From JBASRP01 sp044866075 (GTDB lineage Bacteria > Actinomycetota > AC-67): DNA of 54,226 nucleotides. The stretch spans positions 1 through 54,226 of the forward strand of contig JBIOTQ010000097.1 of the NCBI GenBank assembly GCA_044866075.1, in the 5' to 3' direction. Both the position numbers and the translations under genes were made by a program. Position 1 is the first letter of the stretch. The number at the start of each line of letters is the position of its first letter. Of the stretch, positions 16,627 through 25,409 are shown piece after piece. Below the pieces are notes generated by a model. The model was not told where the DNA came from, made no database searches, and saw only the letters and a list, made by a program, of their open reading frames with translations.

Positions 16627-17876
16627 GCCGGTTCGTCGACCACGCGGACCGGCTTGAAGTCCGGACGGGGCAGCGACCCACGCAGAAGCATCTCGACGCG
16701 CGCCGGCACCTCGAGCTTCTCCTCCAGACGCGCCGCGATCGTCTCACCCAACGCCGCGTCGCCCTCGATCCGGATCTCGATCCCACCCGCGCCCGGCCGC
16801 CGCACGAGCTGGTACTCGAGCGTCGGCGCCTTCAGCTCCGGGAAGTCCTCGAGCACCCACCACACATCGACGGGCAGGAGGTCCTTGCCGCGCACGTGGA
16901 CGAAGTCCTTCGCGCGTCCGTCCCACAACATGCGCATGTGCGTCTCGCCGCAGGCGCACGGCTCGCGGTTCAGCCGGACGATGTCCTCGAGGTCGTAGCG
17001 GAGCATCACGTTGTCGCGGCCGATCGTCGTGACGACGAGGTGCCCGCGCGTCTGGTCCGGCTGCGGCTGTCCTGTCTCTGGGTCGATGCACTCGACCACC
17101 GCGAAGTCCTCGCAGATGTGCGCGCCCTGGAACTGCATACAGCCGCCGCCGAGGAACGAGAAGCACTCCGCGCCGGCGGTTCCGGTCGCGCTCAACAGGA
17201 CGGGGTGCTCCATGCGCGGCCGCATGCCGAGATCCTCGGCCGGTTTCAGGCCCAGGCGTTCGGCGGCCTCCCAGAACTTGAGCTGCGCCGTGTCGAACAT
17301 CATGTACTGATCGGGTTTCAGCTCCTGGAACAGGCGGACGGTCTTCTCCGCTTCCTCGTCGGTCGTCGGCGAGCCGACCGCGGCCACCAGTGCGCCGAAC
17401 GCCTCGAGCGCGCTCGACAGGATCGCGCCGCCGCCGTACACACCGAGCGGGTGCGAGTGCACGACGAGCTGCCCCGGTCGCGTGCCGTAGCGCCAGAACA
17501 TGCGCGCCGCGGCTTCGTTTTCGACCTCGAGATCCCGGCACGTCCACAGGATCAGCGTCGGTTTCCCCGTCGTGCCGGTCGTCGTGCCCACGCGCACCGC
17601 GCCGTCGCGGCGCTGATACGAGCCGAACGGCGGACTGGCGGCCTGGTCGGCCCGCAGCTCGTCCTTGACGGTTCGCGGGATCCGGATGAGGTCCTCCGGC
17701 GTCTTGATGTCGTCGGGCGCGACGCCGCCGGCGTCGAGCTTCGCCTTCCAGAACGGCAGCTCCGCCGCGCGGTGAACGGCCTCGCGCAGCCGTTCGGCCT
17801 GAAGCTGCAGCAGCTGCTCGCGCGGCATCAGCTGGATCTCGGGGTTCCAGATCGCGTCCCGTGGGGGCATGCTCAC
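16623..17876 (-). CDS. Phenylacetate-CoA ligase-like AMP-forming ligase
   Basis: A 417-residue PaaK-group ligase with an intact phosphate loop TTTGTTGKPT (residues 98-107), a dense C-terminal CxCGE segment (EPCACGETHMRM) and DGRAKDFVHVRGKDLLP, the RxKD region that moves between the adenylation and thioesterification conformations. It would activate an aromatic or cyclic acid with ATP and CoA. GTG at 17876 overlaps the P450 stop; an ATG two codons later (17870) is an alternative start. It shares an overlapping cluster with the 99-residue protein and the loop-less paralogue. Confidence 0.92.
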   Translation of the reverse strand: MSMPPRDAIWNPEIQLMPREQLLQLQAERLREAVHRAAELPFWKAKLDAGGVAPDDIKTPEDLIRIPRTVKDELRADQAASPPFGSYQRRDGAVRVGTTTGTTGKPTLILWTCRDLEVENEAAARMFWRYGTRPGQLVVHSHPLGVYGGGAILSSALEAFGALVAAVGSPTTDEEAEKTVRLFQELKPDQYMMFDTAQLKFWEAAERLGLKPAEDLGMRPRMEHPVLLSATGTAGAECFSFLGGGCMQFQGAHICEDFAVVECIDPETGQPQPDQTRGHLVVTTIGRDNVMLRYDLEDIVRLNREPCACGETHMRMLWDGRAKDFVHVRGKDLLPVDVWWVLEDFPELKAPTLEYQLVRRPGAGGIEIRIEGDAALGETIAARLEEKLEVPARVEMLLRGSLPRPDFKPVRVVDEPA

Positions 17877-19072
17877 CCCTTCGGTGTGAAGCGAACGGGC
17901 AGCGTCGTCGGCGACCGGAACGCCGAGCCGTGGACGTGCGGGTCCTTGTCCCCCGGCTCGAGGCGCAGATCCTCGAGGCGGTCCAGCATCGCGTTGATCG
18001 CCACCGACGTCTCCAACCGCCCGAGGTGCGCGCCCAGGCAGTAGTGCGCGCCGCCGCCGAAGGCGAGGTGCGGCGGGCCCTCGCGGTTGATATCGAACCG
18101 GTCGGGGTTCTCGTACTTGGTCTCGTCGCGGTTCGCGGCGCCCAGCGATACGTTCAGCGAGTCGCCCGCGTTGAACGTCACATCACCGATCTCGACGCCG
18201 TCCTTCGTGATCTCGCGCGCGGTCTGCTGCACGGGCGCCTCCCACCGCAGCGCCTCCTCGATCGCGTCCGGGATGAGACCGCGGTCGGCCTTCACCTCAT
18301 CGAGCTGCTCGGGGTTCGTCAGCAGCCCGAAGACCAGATTGCCGAGCAGCCGGTACGTCGTCTCGGCGCCGGCCGGCAGCAGCAGCCGCAGGAAGCCGTA
18401 GATGTTCTCATCGGGAAGCGAAACGCCGTCGATCTCGGCGGTCGCGAGGATGCTGATCACGTCGTCCTTCGGATCGCGGCGGCGCTCCTCGACGATGGGC
18501 GCGAGGTAGTCGCGCAGCGCCGACGACGCGGCCAGGCCGCGATCGACGTTCACCGCGATCGAGATCATCTCGAGCGAGCGGCGCACGAACATGCCGGAGT
18601 CCTCCCCGGGCACGCCGAGCATCTTCGCGATCACCTGGATCGGGAAGCGGAAGTTGAACTGGCGCACGAGGTCCGCCTCGCCGTCGGAGACGAACGCGTC
18701 GATCAGCTGGTGCGTGATCGGCTCGATGAGCCGGGACTTCCAGTCCTCGAGCGCCTTCAACCGGAAGGCGCTGGCGACGAGGCCGCGGTGCGCGAGGTGC
18801 TCATGGCCGTCCATCGCGAGGATCGTCGGTCCGAACACCATGACGATCGACTTCTCGAAGACGCGCGACGAGAACGTCTCGTTGTCGGCCAGCACGCGCG
18901 AGACCTCGTCGTAGCTGAAGACGAAGGGAACCGGCTGGCCGAACGCCTCAACCATGTGGATGGGACCGAGCCGCTGCAGGCGGTGGAACTCGGGGTAGGG
19001 GTCGCGGACGTCGCCGACGGCCGTGTCACCGAAGACGTCGATGTCGTCGATGTCCCAGACGTTCGCGTCCAT
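17873..19072 (-). CDS. Cytochrome P450, tandem copy 1
   Basis: A 399-residue P450 with I-helix AGAETT at residues 234-239, K-helix EEALRWEAPVQ and haem loop FGGGAHYCLGAHLGR. It is clearly paralogous to the P450 encoded just upstream (19076-20281): both share the PAG-xx-TTYRL I-helix, EEALRWEAPVQ and AFRSPTTxPVxFTP C-terminus, which points to tandem duplication. This copy has the normal acid-alcohol pair (Glu237-Thr238). It overlaps the PaaK-like gene by GTGA and follows the other P450 by 3 bases. Substrate unknown. Confidence 0.95.
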   Translation of the reverse strand: MDANVWDIDDIDVFGDTAVGDVRDPYPEFHRLQRLGPIHMVEAFGQPVPFVFSYDEVSRVLADNETFSSRVFEKSIVMVFGPTILAMDGHEHLAHRGLVASAFRLKALEDWKSRLIEPITHQLIDAFVSDGEADLVRQFNFRFPIQVIAKMLGVPGEDSGMFVRRSLEMISIAVNVDRGLAASSALRDYLAPIVEERRRDPKDDVISILATAEIDGVSLPDENIYGFLRLLLPAGAETTYRLLGNLVFGLLTNPEQLDEVKADRGLIPDAIEEALRWEAPVQQTAREITKDGVEIGDVTFNAGDSLNVSLGAANRDETKYENPDRFDINREGPPHLAFGGGAHYCLGAHLGRLETSVAINAMLDRLEDLRLEPGDKDPHVHGSAFRSPTTLPVRFTPKG

Positions 19073-19075
19073 GCT

Positions 19076-20281
19076 CTAGTTCGGAGTGAACGCGACCGGC
19101 ACCGTCGTCGGCGACCGGAACGCCCAGCCGACCCAGTGCGGGTCCGCGTCCCCGGCCTCCAGCCGGATGTCCGGGAGCCGGTCGAGCATCGCGTTGAGCG
19201 CGACCTGCGCCTCGAGGCGCGCGAGATGCGCCCCCAGACACAGGTGCGGGCCCTCGCCGAAGGCGACGTGCCCCTTGTGCTCGCGCGTGATGTCGAAGCG
19301 ACGCGGATCGTCCCATCGGCTCTCGTCGTTGTTGGCCGACCCGAGGACGGTCGTGACGCCCGATCCCTTCGGGATCGCGACGCCGGCGATCTCGGTGTCG
19401 ACGTTCGCTTCGCGCGCGGCGAACTGGACGGGCGCCTCCCAGCGCAGGGCCTCCTCGACCGCGCGGGCGACGAGCGAGCGATCCTTGCGGACCGCATCGA
19501 GCTGGTCGGGGTGCGTGAGCATCACGAGCATGAGCGTTCCGATCAGGCGGTAGGTCGTGCTCTGCCCGGCCGGGATCAGCAACCGGATGAACCCGTGGAT
19601 CAGCCCGTCGGTCAGCCGCTCGCCGCCGAGCTCCGCGTTGACCAGCTCGCTCACGAAATCAGCGTTCGGTTCTGCGCGCCGCGCGTCGATGATGGGCGCG
19701 AAGTAGTCGTGAACCTCCTGCGCCGCGGCCACGCCGCGGTCCCAGTCGACCGACAGCCGCTCGAGGTCGATCGCCCAGCGGCCCCAGGCCTCGTAGTCCC
19801 TGAGCGGGATGCCGAGGAGCCTCGCGAAGACGCGCACGGGGAACTGCCAGGCGAACTCGCGCACCAACTCGGCGCTCCCCCGCGAGGCGAAGCGGTCGAT
19901 CACCTCGTGCGCCACCGGGCGGATGAGCTTCTCCTCCCAGGACGCGACGACCTTCGGGCGGAAGGGGTGCGCGATGAGGCCGCGCGCCTGTTGGTGCCGC
20001 TGGCCGTCCATCTCGAGGATCGTCTCGCCGAGGAACGGCCGCATCAGCTCGCCGTTGATGCGGGCGGAGAAGGTCTCGTTGTCGCGCAGGACGCGCTCGC
20101 AGTCCTCGTACCGGTAGACGCGGTAGACGGTGGTGTTGAGGTGGCTCTCGTGGATGACCCCGGCGTCCCGCCCCTTCGCGTACCCCTCGTAGGGGTCGCG
20201 GATGTCCCCGTAGTTCTGGACGACGGGGTCGAGCAGGTCTTCGACGGTGGGGCCCTCGGGAGACATCGAGGGCCTCATCAT
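19076..20281 (-). CDS. Cytochrome P450, tandem copy 2, with AGQSTT I-helix
   Basis: A 401-residue P450 with ERR-type K-helix EEALRWEAPVQ and haem loop FGEGPHLCLGAHLAR. The I-helix reads AGQSTT at residues 238-243: the acidic residue that normally precedes the conserved Thr is Ser241, and Gln240 replaces the variable residue. This should change proton delivery to the haem-bound oxygen. Three in-frame ATGs lie at 20281, 20278 and 20266; the first is used here. It is divergent from the acyl-CoA synthetase gene, with an inverted repeat in the 53-base gap. Confidence 0.95.
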   Translation of the reverse strand: MMRPSMSPEGPTVEDLLDPVVQNYGDIRDPYEGYAKGRDAGVIHESHLNTTVYRVYRYEDCERVLRDNETFSARINGELMRPFLGETILEMDGQRHQQARGLIAHPFRPKVVASWEEKLIRPVAHEVIDRFASRGSAELVREFAWQFPVRVFARLLGIPLRDYEAWGRWAIDLERLSVDWDRGVAAAQEVHDYFAPIIDARRAEPNADFVSELVNAELGGERLTDGLIHGFIRLLIPAGQSTTYRLIGTLMLVMLTHPDQLDAVRKDRSLVARAVEEALRWEAPVQFAAREANVDTEIAGVAIPKGSGVTTVLGSANNDESRWDDPRRFDITREHKGHVAFGEGPHLCLGAHLARLEAQVALNAMLDRLPDIRLEAGDADPHWVGWAFRSPTTVPVAFTPN

Positions 20282-20285
20282 CGGT

Positions 20286-20301
20286 CTGACGCTCGTGTCA
20301 G
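20286..20301. promoter_or_regulatory. Inverted repeat operator CTGAC-N6-GTCAG, site 1
   Basis: CTGAC (20286-20290) and GTCAG (20297-20301) are perfect inverted arms around GCTCGT, in the gap between the divergent P450 and acyl-CoA synthetase genes. The same arms with the same spacing occur at 36457-36472, and CTGAC-N6-GTCAC at 27842-27857. The size and symmetry fit a dimeric TetR- or GntR-type repressor. No regulator gene is in the window. Confidence 0.6.
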
Positions 20302-20325
20302 GTCAAGGCCGTCACACGGTACGCT
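20296..20325 (+). promoter_or_regulatory. Possible leaderless promoter of the acyl-CoA synthetase gene
   Basis: TGTCAG (20296-20301) and TACGCT (20320-20325) are separated by 18 bases and lie just upstream of the GTG at 20335, so the transcript would begin close to or at the start codon. No ribosome site precedes the GTG. The -35 region coincides with the right arm of the inverted repeat. The hexamer matches are modest. Confidence 0.35.
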
Positions 20326-20334
20326 GGCGGCGCC

Positions 20335-21927
20335 GTGGACCGCGACGAGATCGCCGGCTTCTATCGCGCGCAGGGGGCCTGGAAGCACGAGACCCTTCCG
20401 GCGCGCTTCAGTTCTGTGTGCGGAGCCGCATCCCGTCGCGTGGCGCTCGTCGACGGCGCGACGTCGCTGACCTTCCGGGACGTCGCCGAGCGCGTCGAGC
20501 GCGTCGCCGGTCACCTCGGATCGCTCGGGATCGGGCCCGGCGACGTGGTCTCGTGGCAGCTCCCCAACTGGTGGGAGGCGGCCGTCCTCCACCACGCGGC
20601 GCTGCGGATCGGGGCGCTGCCGAATCCGCTGAACCTGATCTTCCGCGGGCGCGAGCTCCGCTTCGTGCTCGGGCAGATCCGGCCGGCGATGCTGGTCGTC
20701 CCGCAGCGCTTCCGGCGGTTCGATCACGCGGCGCTGGCTCGGACGCTCGCGGACGAGGGCTTGGTCGAGCGGGTCGCGGTCGTGCGCGGTGAACACGAGG
20801 GGGCCGAGAGCCTCGACGCCTGGCTGGCCGAACCGTCGCCGCGCGAGATCGCCGCGCCGCTGCAGCGGCCGTCCGACTCCGCGCTGGTGCTGTATACGAG
20901 CGGCACGACCAGCAACCCCAAAGGGGTGCTGCACTCGCACGAGACTCTGCTCTACGAGCTCGACTCGCTGCGCGAGGTTCACCAGATCACGACCAACGAC
21001 TGCTACCTCGGCGGGTCGCCGGTGACGCACATCGCCGGGCTGGTCTACGGGCTGCTGATGCCGTTCGCGCTCGGCACCCGCACGGCCCTGCTCGACCGCT
21101 GGGACGCCGGCCGCGCGCTCCAGCTCATCGAGCGCGAACGCGCGACGTTCATGACCGGAGCGCCGACGTTCCTCCAGACGCTCGCCGGCCACCCCGACGC
21201 CGCGCGCCGGGATCTCTCGAGCTTCCGCTTGTTCTCGACCGGCGGTGCCAACATCCCGACGGAGCCGATCAGGCTCGCCGAACAGAAGCTCGGCTGCACG
21301 GTGAAGCGCGCCTACGGTTCAACGGAGGTCCCGACGCTGACCGCCACGGCATTCGACGACCCCGACGAGTTGCGCTTGGGCACCGACGGACGCGCGATCG
21401 GAGCCGCCGAGATGCGCATCGTGTCCGACGGCCGCGACCTGGCGCCCGGGGATGAGGGCGAGATCTGGACGCGCTCACCGGAGGTCTTCATCGGGTACCG
21501 GGACCCGGCGCTCGACGCCGAGGCGTTCGACGACGAGGGATGGTTCCGGACGGGCGACCTCGGGCGCGTCGACGCGGACGGCTATCTACACGTGACGGGC
21601 CGCCTGAAGGACGTGATCATCCGCGGCGGCGAGAACATCAGCGTCAAGGAGATCGAGGATCTTCTCGCCGAGCATCCCGCGGTCGCCGACGTCGCGGTCG
21701 TCGGTATGCCCGACCCGGTGCTCGGCGAACGGGCGTGCGCGTTCGTCGTGCCGCGGCGGGGCGCGGAGGCTTTGACGTTCGCCGAGATGGTGTCCTTCCT
21801 CGAAGCGCGTGAGATCGCGCGCCAGAAGATCCCCGAGAAGCTCGTCGTCCGAAGCAGACTCCCCAAGACGGCGAGCGGCAAGGTGCTCAAGACGGCGCTC
21901 CGTGCCGATCTGGATCAGAACGCCTGA
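20335..21927 (+). CDS. AMP-forming acyl-CoA synthetase (cyclohexanecarboxylate/medium-chain type)
   Basis: A 530-residue ANL-family ligase. Motifs: phosphate loop YTSGTTSNPKG (187-197), SPVTHIAGLVYG, YGSTEVPT, GWFRTGDLGRVDADGYL and the hinge RLKDVIIRGGENIS, and the catalytic lysine in LPKTASGKVLK. It makes an acyl-CoA from acid, ATP and CoA. The N-terminal domain resembles ligases of alicyclic or steroid-derived acids more than long-chain FadD, but specificity is inferred only. GTG start without ribosome site, consistent with a leaderless message. Confidence 0.94.
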   Translation: MDRDEIAGFYRAQGAWKHETLPARFSSVCGAASRRVALVDGATSLTFRDVAERVERVAGHLGSLGIGPGDVVSWQLPNWWEAAVLHHAALRIGALPNPLNLIFRGRELRFVLGQIRPAMLVVPQRFRRFDHAALARTLADEGLVERVAVVRGEHEGAESLDAWLAEPSPREIAAPLQRPSDSALVLYTSGTTSNPKGVLHSHETLLYELDSLREVHQITTNDCYLGGSPVTHIAGLVYGLLMPFALGTRTALLDRWDAGRALQLIERERATFMTGAPTFLQTLAGHPDAARRDLSSFRLFSTGGANIPTEPIRLAEQKLGCTVKRAYGSTEVPTLTATAFDDPDELRLGTDGRAIGAAEMRIVSDGRDLAPGDEGEIWTRSPEVFIGYRDPALDAEAFDDEGWFRTGDLGRVDADGYLHVTGRLKDVIIRGGENISVKEIEDLLAEHPAVADVAVVGMPDPVLGERACAFVVPRRGAEALTFAEMVSFLEAREIARQKIPEKLVVRSRLPKTASGKVLKTALRADLDQNA

Positions 21928-21976
21928 TTTCCGACCGACCGGGAGGATTGGGTACGCTCGCGGCGAAACAAGCGTC

Positions 21977-23350
21977 GTGCGCCGCGCCCGGATGCTCCTC
22001 ACGCTGCTCGTCCTCTCCGTCCTCGCCGTCTCCACCAACACGTTCGCTGCCTGCGACGACTACAGCTGCCCCGAGTACGCGCAAACCGATCTGACCAACA
22101 TGAGCCAGTCGATCGGGCGGCTGCCCGACCAGTACACCGACGCCGATTGGCTCCTGCGGTTCCGCGAGAAATCGCACGAGGTCTACCTCGAAGACGTCGT
22201 CGAACAGCTCCGCGACCCGACGCACCCGTCGCTCACCTTCGCGTTCCTGCTGCCCGGCGGCATGGTCGGCAACGTCGACTACTGGCCGCAGTACGAGGCG
22301 TGGACGAAGGAAGGCCGCGTCAAGGCGGTGCGCTTCCGTCGCCGGACCGGCGCCCTGATCCGCGGGCACGTGTGGCGTCCTCCACTGTCGCAGGCGGGGC
22401 CGTTCCCCGCGATCTCGATCACGCCGGGCAGCGTGCAAGTGAGCGAGCCCATGTACTGGTGGGCGGCGGAGATCCTCGCCGAGGCCGGCTACGTGGTGTT
22501 GACGTTCGACGCGCAAGGGCAGGGGTTCTCGGAGACGTTCGGTCACGCGGACGACGGTGACGAATCACCGACCTTCGACGGGGTCCCCTCCCAGCAGGCG
22601 ATCAACTTCCACGAGATGACGGTCGACGCGGTCGAGTTCTTGCTCTCGACGCCGGCCGAGCCGATCCGGTTCGCGTTCGCCGGCGACGGCGCCGCCGGCT
22701 ACGACCTGTTCAACCCGTTCCACGCCGCCATCGAGTACTTGCCCGACGGTCATGCGAACGTCGGCCTTGCCGGCCACTCCTTCGGTGCCAGCGGCGTCAC
22801 GTTCGCGCAGGATCCGGCGCACAACGATCTGAACGTGGAGAACATCCGCACGATCGTCGCGTGGGACAACCTCTCGGCCGACTACAGGCCGCGCGTGCCG
22901 GCGATGGGTCAGAGCGGCGAATCGTTCGTGGAACCCTCGTTCCACACGAGCCGGCCCGACCCGGATGAAAAAACGATGGCGTTCAACAAGTGGCGGGCCG
23001 CGAAGCTCGACACGATGCAGGTCGCGCCCCGCGCGGCGACGCACCTCGAGTGGTCCTTCGTGCCGATCCTTCCTCTCGCGGCGTCGAGCTGGGGGAACGA
23101 CATCGTCGCGTTCTACACGCTGGCGTGGTTCGACAAGTACCTGCGCCACGATCCGACCGCGGACGCGCGGCTCCTGACGAAGGCCTACAACAAGCCGGAC
23201 AACGACGCGTGCGGCGGGAACGACGGATGCTATTCGATCTACTTCAAGAGCGCGTACTGGTTCCACGACGCCGGCGGCACGCTGCACGACTGCGACGACG
23301 TCGCGCACATCGCCGATCCGGCCGAGACCTGCCCCGATACGGACCTCTAG
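21977..23350 (+). CDS. Secreted alpha/beta-hydrolase, lipase/esterase-like
   Basis: About 457 residues. The GTG at 21977 gives a good signal peptide (RRAR, then LLTLLVLSVLAVSTNTFA, cleavage before ACDD); the ATG at 21992 would remove the basic n-region. The mature protein has a GHSFGAS nucleophile elbow, a LPGG turn and several Cys pairs that could form disulfides (CDDYSC, CGGNDGC, CDDVAHIADPAETC). It is likely an exported esterase or lipase; the large insert before the elbow differs from simple lipases. A TACGCT hexamer at 21953-21958 could be its -10 box. Converges with the CoA-transferase gene. Confidence 0.85.
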   Translation: MRRARMLLTLLVLSVLAVSTNTFAACDDYSCPEYAQTDLTNMSQSIGRLPDQYTDADWLLRFREKSHEVYLEDVVEQLRDPTHPSLTFAFLLPGGMVGNVDYWPQYEAWTKEGRVKAVRFRRRTGALIRGHVWRPPLSQAGPFPAISITPGSVQVSEPMYWWAAEILAEAGYVVLTFDAQGQGFSETFGHADDGDESPTFDGVPSQQAINFHEMTVDAVEFLLSTPAEPIRFAFAGDGAAGYDLFNPFHAAIEYLPDGHANVGLAGHSFGASGVTFAQDPAHNDLNVENIRTIVAWDNLSADYRPRVPAMGQSGESFVEPSFHTSRPDPDEKTMAFNKWRAAKLDTMQVAPRAATHLEWSFVPILPLAASSWGNDIVAFYTLAWFDKYLRHDPTADARLLTKAYNKPDNDACGGNDGCYSIYFKSAYWFHDAGGTLHDCDDVAHIADPAETCPDTDL

Positions 23351-23368
23351 GTCGCGGCCCTTCGCTCG

Positions 23369-24559
23369 TCAGATGACGCCGTCGGTACGCAGGGCGGCGA
23401 TCTCATCCGCCGACAGGCCGAGGAGCTCCACCAGCACCTCGTCGGTGTGCTCGCCGAGCAGCGGCGCGCCGCGCGCGACGCGAAGCGGCGTCCGGTCCAG
23501 CCGCGGCACCGGCGCCTGCTGGCGGACGGGCCCGAGCGCGGGATCGACGATCGGCACGACCGCGTCGCGCGCCAGCACCTGCGGGTCCTCGACGATCTGG
23601 TCGATCGCGTAGACGCCCGACACCGGAACCTGCTTCGCGACCAGCGTCTCCTCGATCTCGGCCAGCGTCTTCGTCTTGCACCACGCGGCCACCTCGGCAT
23701 TGATCGCGTCGCCGTTGCGCGCCCGCGCCTCGAGCGTCGCGAAACGCTCGTCGTCGAGCAGGTCCTTCCGTTCCATCGCGTCGCACAGCCGAGGGAACAA
23801 GACGTCGCCCGCCGCCGCGATGCAGACGTAGCGCCCGTCCGCGGTCTCGTAGTTGTCGAGCGGCGCGCTGTTGGGAAGACGGTTCCCGGCACGCTTGCGC
23901 ACGACACCGAGCCTGTCGTACGCGGCCACGGTCCACTCCATCACGCGCAGCACGCTTTCGTAGAGGGCGACCTCCACCAGCTGGCCCCGGTCGGTTTTCG
24001 CGCGGTCGACCAGCGCCGCGAGGATCCCGATCGTGTTGAACAGCGCGGTGAGGTAGTCGGCGATGATCACGCCGGGCCGGACCGGCGGCGCGTCGGGATG
24101 ACCGGTGATGTGGAGGAGCCCGCCGAGCGCGATGCCGTTGCGGTCGAGCCCCGGCCGGTCTCGGTAGGGCCCGTCCTGCCCGTACACGCTGACGCGACCG
24201 ACGATGAGGCGCGAGTTGATCGTGGTGAGATCCGCCGGCGCGAGGTTCCACTTCTCGAGTGTGCCCGGCTGGAAGTTCTCGACGAGCACGTCGGCGTGCG
24301 GGATCAGCCTCGTCAGTAGCTCCTGACCCTTCGGTTTCGATAGGTCGATCGTCACCGAGCGTTTCCCGCGACCCTCGACCGCCCAGAACAGCGATACGTC
24401 GCCGTCGAAGGGCGGGATCGTCCGGAGGAAGTCGCCGGTGCCCGGCTGCTCGATCTTGATGACGTCGGCGCCGAGCTCGCCGAGGAGGGTCGCGGCGAAC
24501 GGCGCGCCGATGCGGGTCCCGAGATCGAGGACGCGGATGCCGTCCAGCGCGCCGGGCAT
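23369..24559 (-). CDS. CoA-transferase family III (CaiB/BaiF)
   Basis: A 396-residue family III CoA-transferase: GIRVLDLGTRIGAPFAATLLGELGAD at the start, VLVENFQPG, and the catalytic aspartate expected at Asp168 (IIADYLTAL), equivalent to Asp169 of formyl-CoA transferase. It moves CoA between acyl groups, so it can activate an acid without ATP. The gene lies 6 bases after the crotonase-fold gene and ends the minus-strand block that also encodes an acyl-CoA dehydrogenase and a cupin. Substrates unknown; bile-acid and carnitine CoA-transferases are in the same family. Confidence 0.93.
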   Translation of the reverse strand: MPGALDGIRVLDLGTRIGAPFAATLLGELGADVIKIEQPGTGDFLRTIPPFDGDVSLFWAVEGRGKRSVTIDLSKPKGQELLTRLIPHADVLVENFQPGTLEKWNLAPADLTTINSRLIVGRVSVYGQDGPYRDRPGLDRNGIALGGLLHITGHPDAPPVRPGVIIADYLTALFNTIGILAALVDRAKTDRGQLVEVALYESVLRVMEWTVAAYDRLGVVRKRAGNRLPNSAPLDNYETADGRYVCIAAAGDVLFPRLCDAMERKDLLDDERFATLEARARNGDAINAEVAAWCKTKTLAEIEETLVAKQVPVSGVYAIDQIVEDPQVLARDAVVPIVDPALGPVRQQAPVPRLDRTPLRVARGAPLLGEHTDEVLVELLGLSADEIAALRTDGVI

Positions 24560-24565
24560 GACGCG

Positions 24566-25399
24566 CTACGAGAAGTCTTTGTCGCGGTCGCGGAAGACCT
24601 CTTTCATCGAGCCCTTCTGTTTGCGTTCCTCCAGGGCGTCGAGGGAGGTCTTCGTGTTGTGCTGGAACTGGTGAACCATGAAGTGGTACTCGAGCGCGTT
24701 CCGGAACCCCGCGAGATCCTGCGCGTGGTTGATCGAGCGCTTCACGTTGCGCACGGTGACCGGGGGCATCTTCGCGATGCGCTCGGCGAGCGCGAACGTT
24801 TCTTCCTCGAGCTTGTCGCGCGGAACCACGCGGTTGATCCACCCGAGGCGATGCGCCTCGGCCGCGCCGATCTCGTCGCCGGTCCAGAGGAACTCCTTCG
24901 CCTTTCGCGGCGACAGGTCGGCGATCTCGACGAGCGCCTCGACGGCCGCGCCGGTCATGCGCAACACCGGGTTCTGGAAGACGGCGTCCTCGCTCGCAAC
25001 GATCAGGTCGCACATGCACGCGACCATCAGCCCGCCGGCGACGCACTTCCCCTGAACCATGGCGATCGTCGGCGTCTCGAGGTCCCGGACGGCGAGCGCC
25101 TTCTCGAAGTACATCCGGCGCTCGTGTTCGAACTTGCCTTCCGGCGTCTTGCGCTTATCGTGCCACTCGTCGGACGGCGCTTCGCCCACGTACGCCTTGA
25201 GGTCGTGCCCGGCGGAGAAGTGGGGCCCAGCGCCGGCGATCACGATGATGTTGACGTCGGCGTCACGGTCGGCCGCGTGCAGCGCGTCGTCGAGCTCATT
25301 CAACAGCTGAGTGTTCTGGGCGTTGCGGACCTCGGGCCGGTTCATGGTCACGAGCTCGACCGCACCGCGCCGCTCGACGAGGATCGTCTGGTAGCCCAT
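24566..25399 (-). CDS. Enoyl-CoA hydratase/isomerase family protein
   Basis: A 277-residue crotonase-fold protein with oxyanion-hole segments AGAGPHFSAGHDLKAY and VQGKCVAGGLMVACMCD. As in the crotonase at 7451, both classical glutamates are replaced: GGCELA becomes GGLMVA and QPE becomes NPV. The C-terminus is rich in charged residues (EERKQKGSMKEVFRDRDKDF). It may act as isomerase, hydrolase or specialised hydratase in beta-oxidation with the neighbouring dehydrogenase (10 bases upstream). Confidence 0.92.
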   Translation of the reverse strand: MGYQTILVERRGAVELVTMNRPEVRNAQNTQLLNELDDALHAADRDADVNIIVIAGAGPHFSAGHDLKAYVGEAPSDEWHDKRKTPEGKFEHERRMYFEKALAVRDLETPTIAMVQGKCVAGGLMVACMCDLIVASEDAVFQNPVLRMTGAAVEALVEIADLSPRKAKEFLWTGDEIGAAEAHRLGWINRVVPRDKLEEETFALAERIAKMPPVTVRNVKRSINHAQDLAGFRNALEYHFMVHQFQHNTKTSLDALEERKQKGSMKEVFRDRDKDFS

Positions 25400-25409
25400 C
25401 GCGGGAATC

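Noticed and set aside
17861..20470. An open frame of about 870 codons on the plus strand opposite two P450 genes
   Set aside because: It is the complement of the minus-strand P450 genes, in low-complexity Arg/Val-rich translation, while the minus strand shows full P450 motifs. Long antisense frames are expected at this GC content.
25252..25265. TGAC-N6-GTCA inside the crotonase-fold gene
   Set aside because: About one such 8-base match is expected by chance in a window of this size; this one is within a conserved coding region and lacks the outer C and G of the operator arms.
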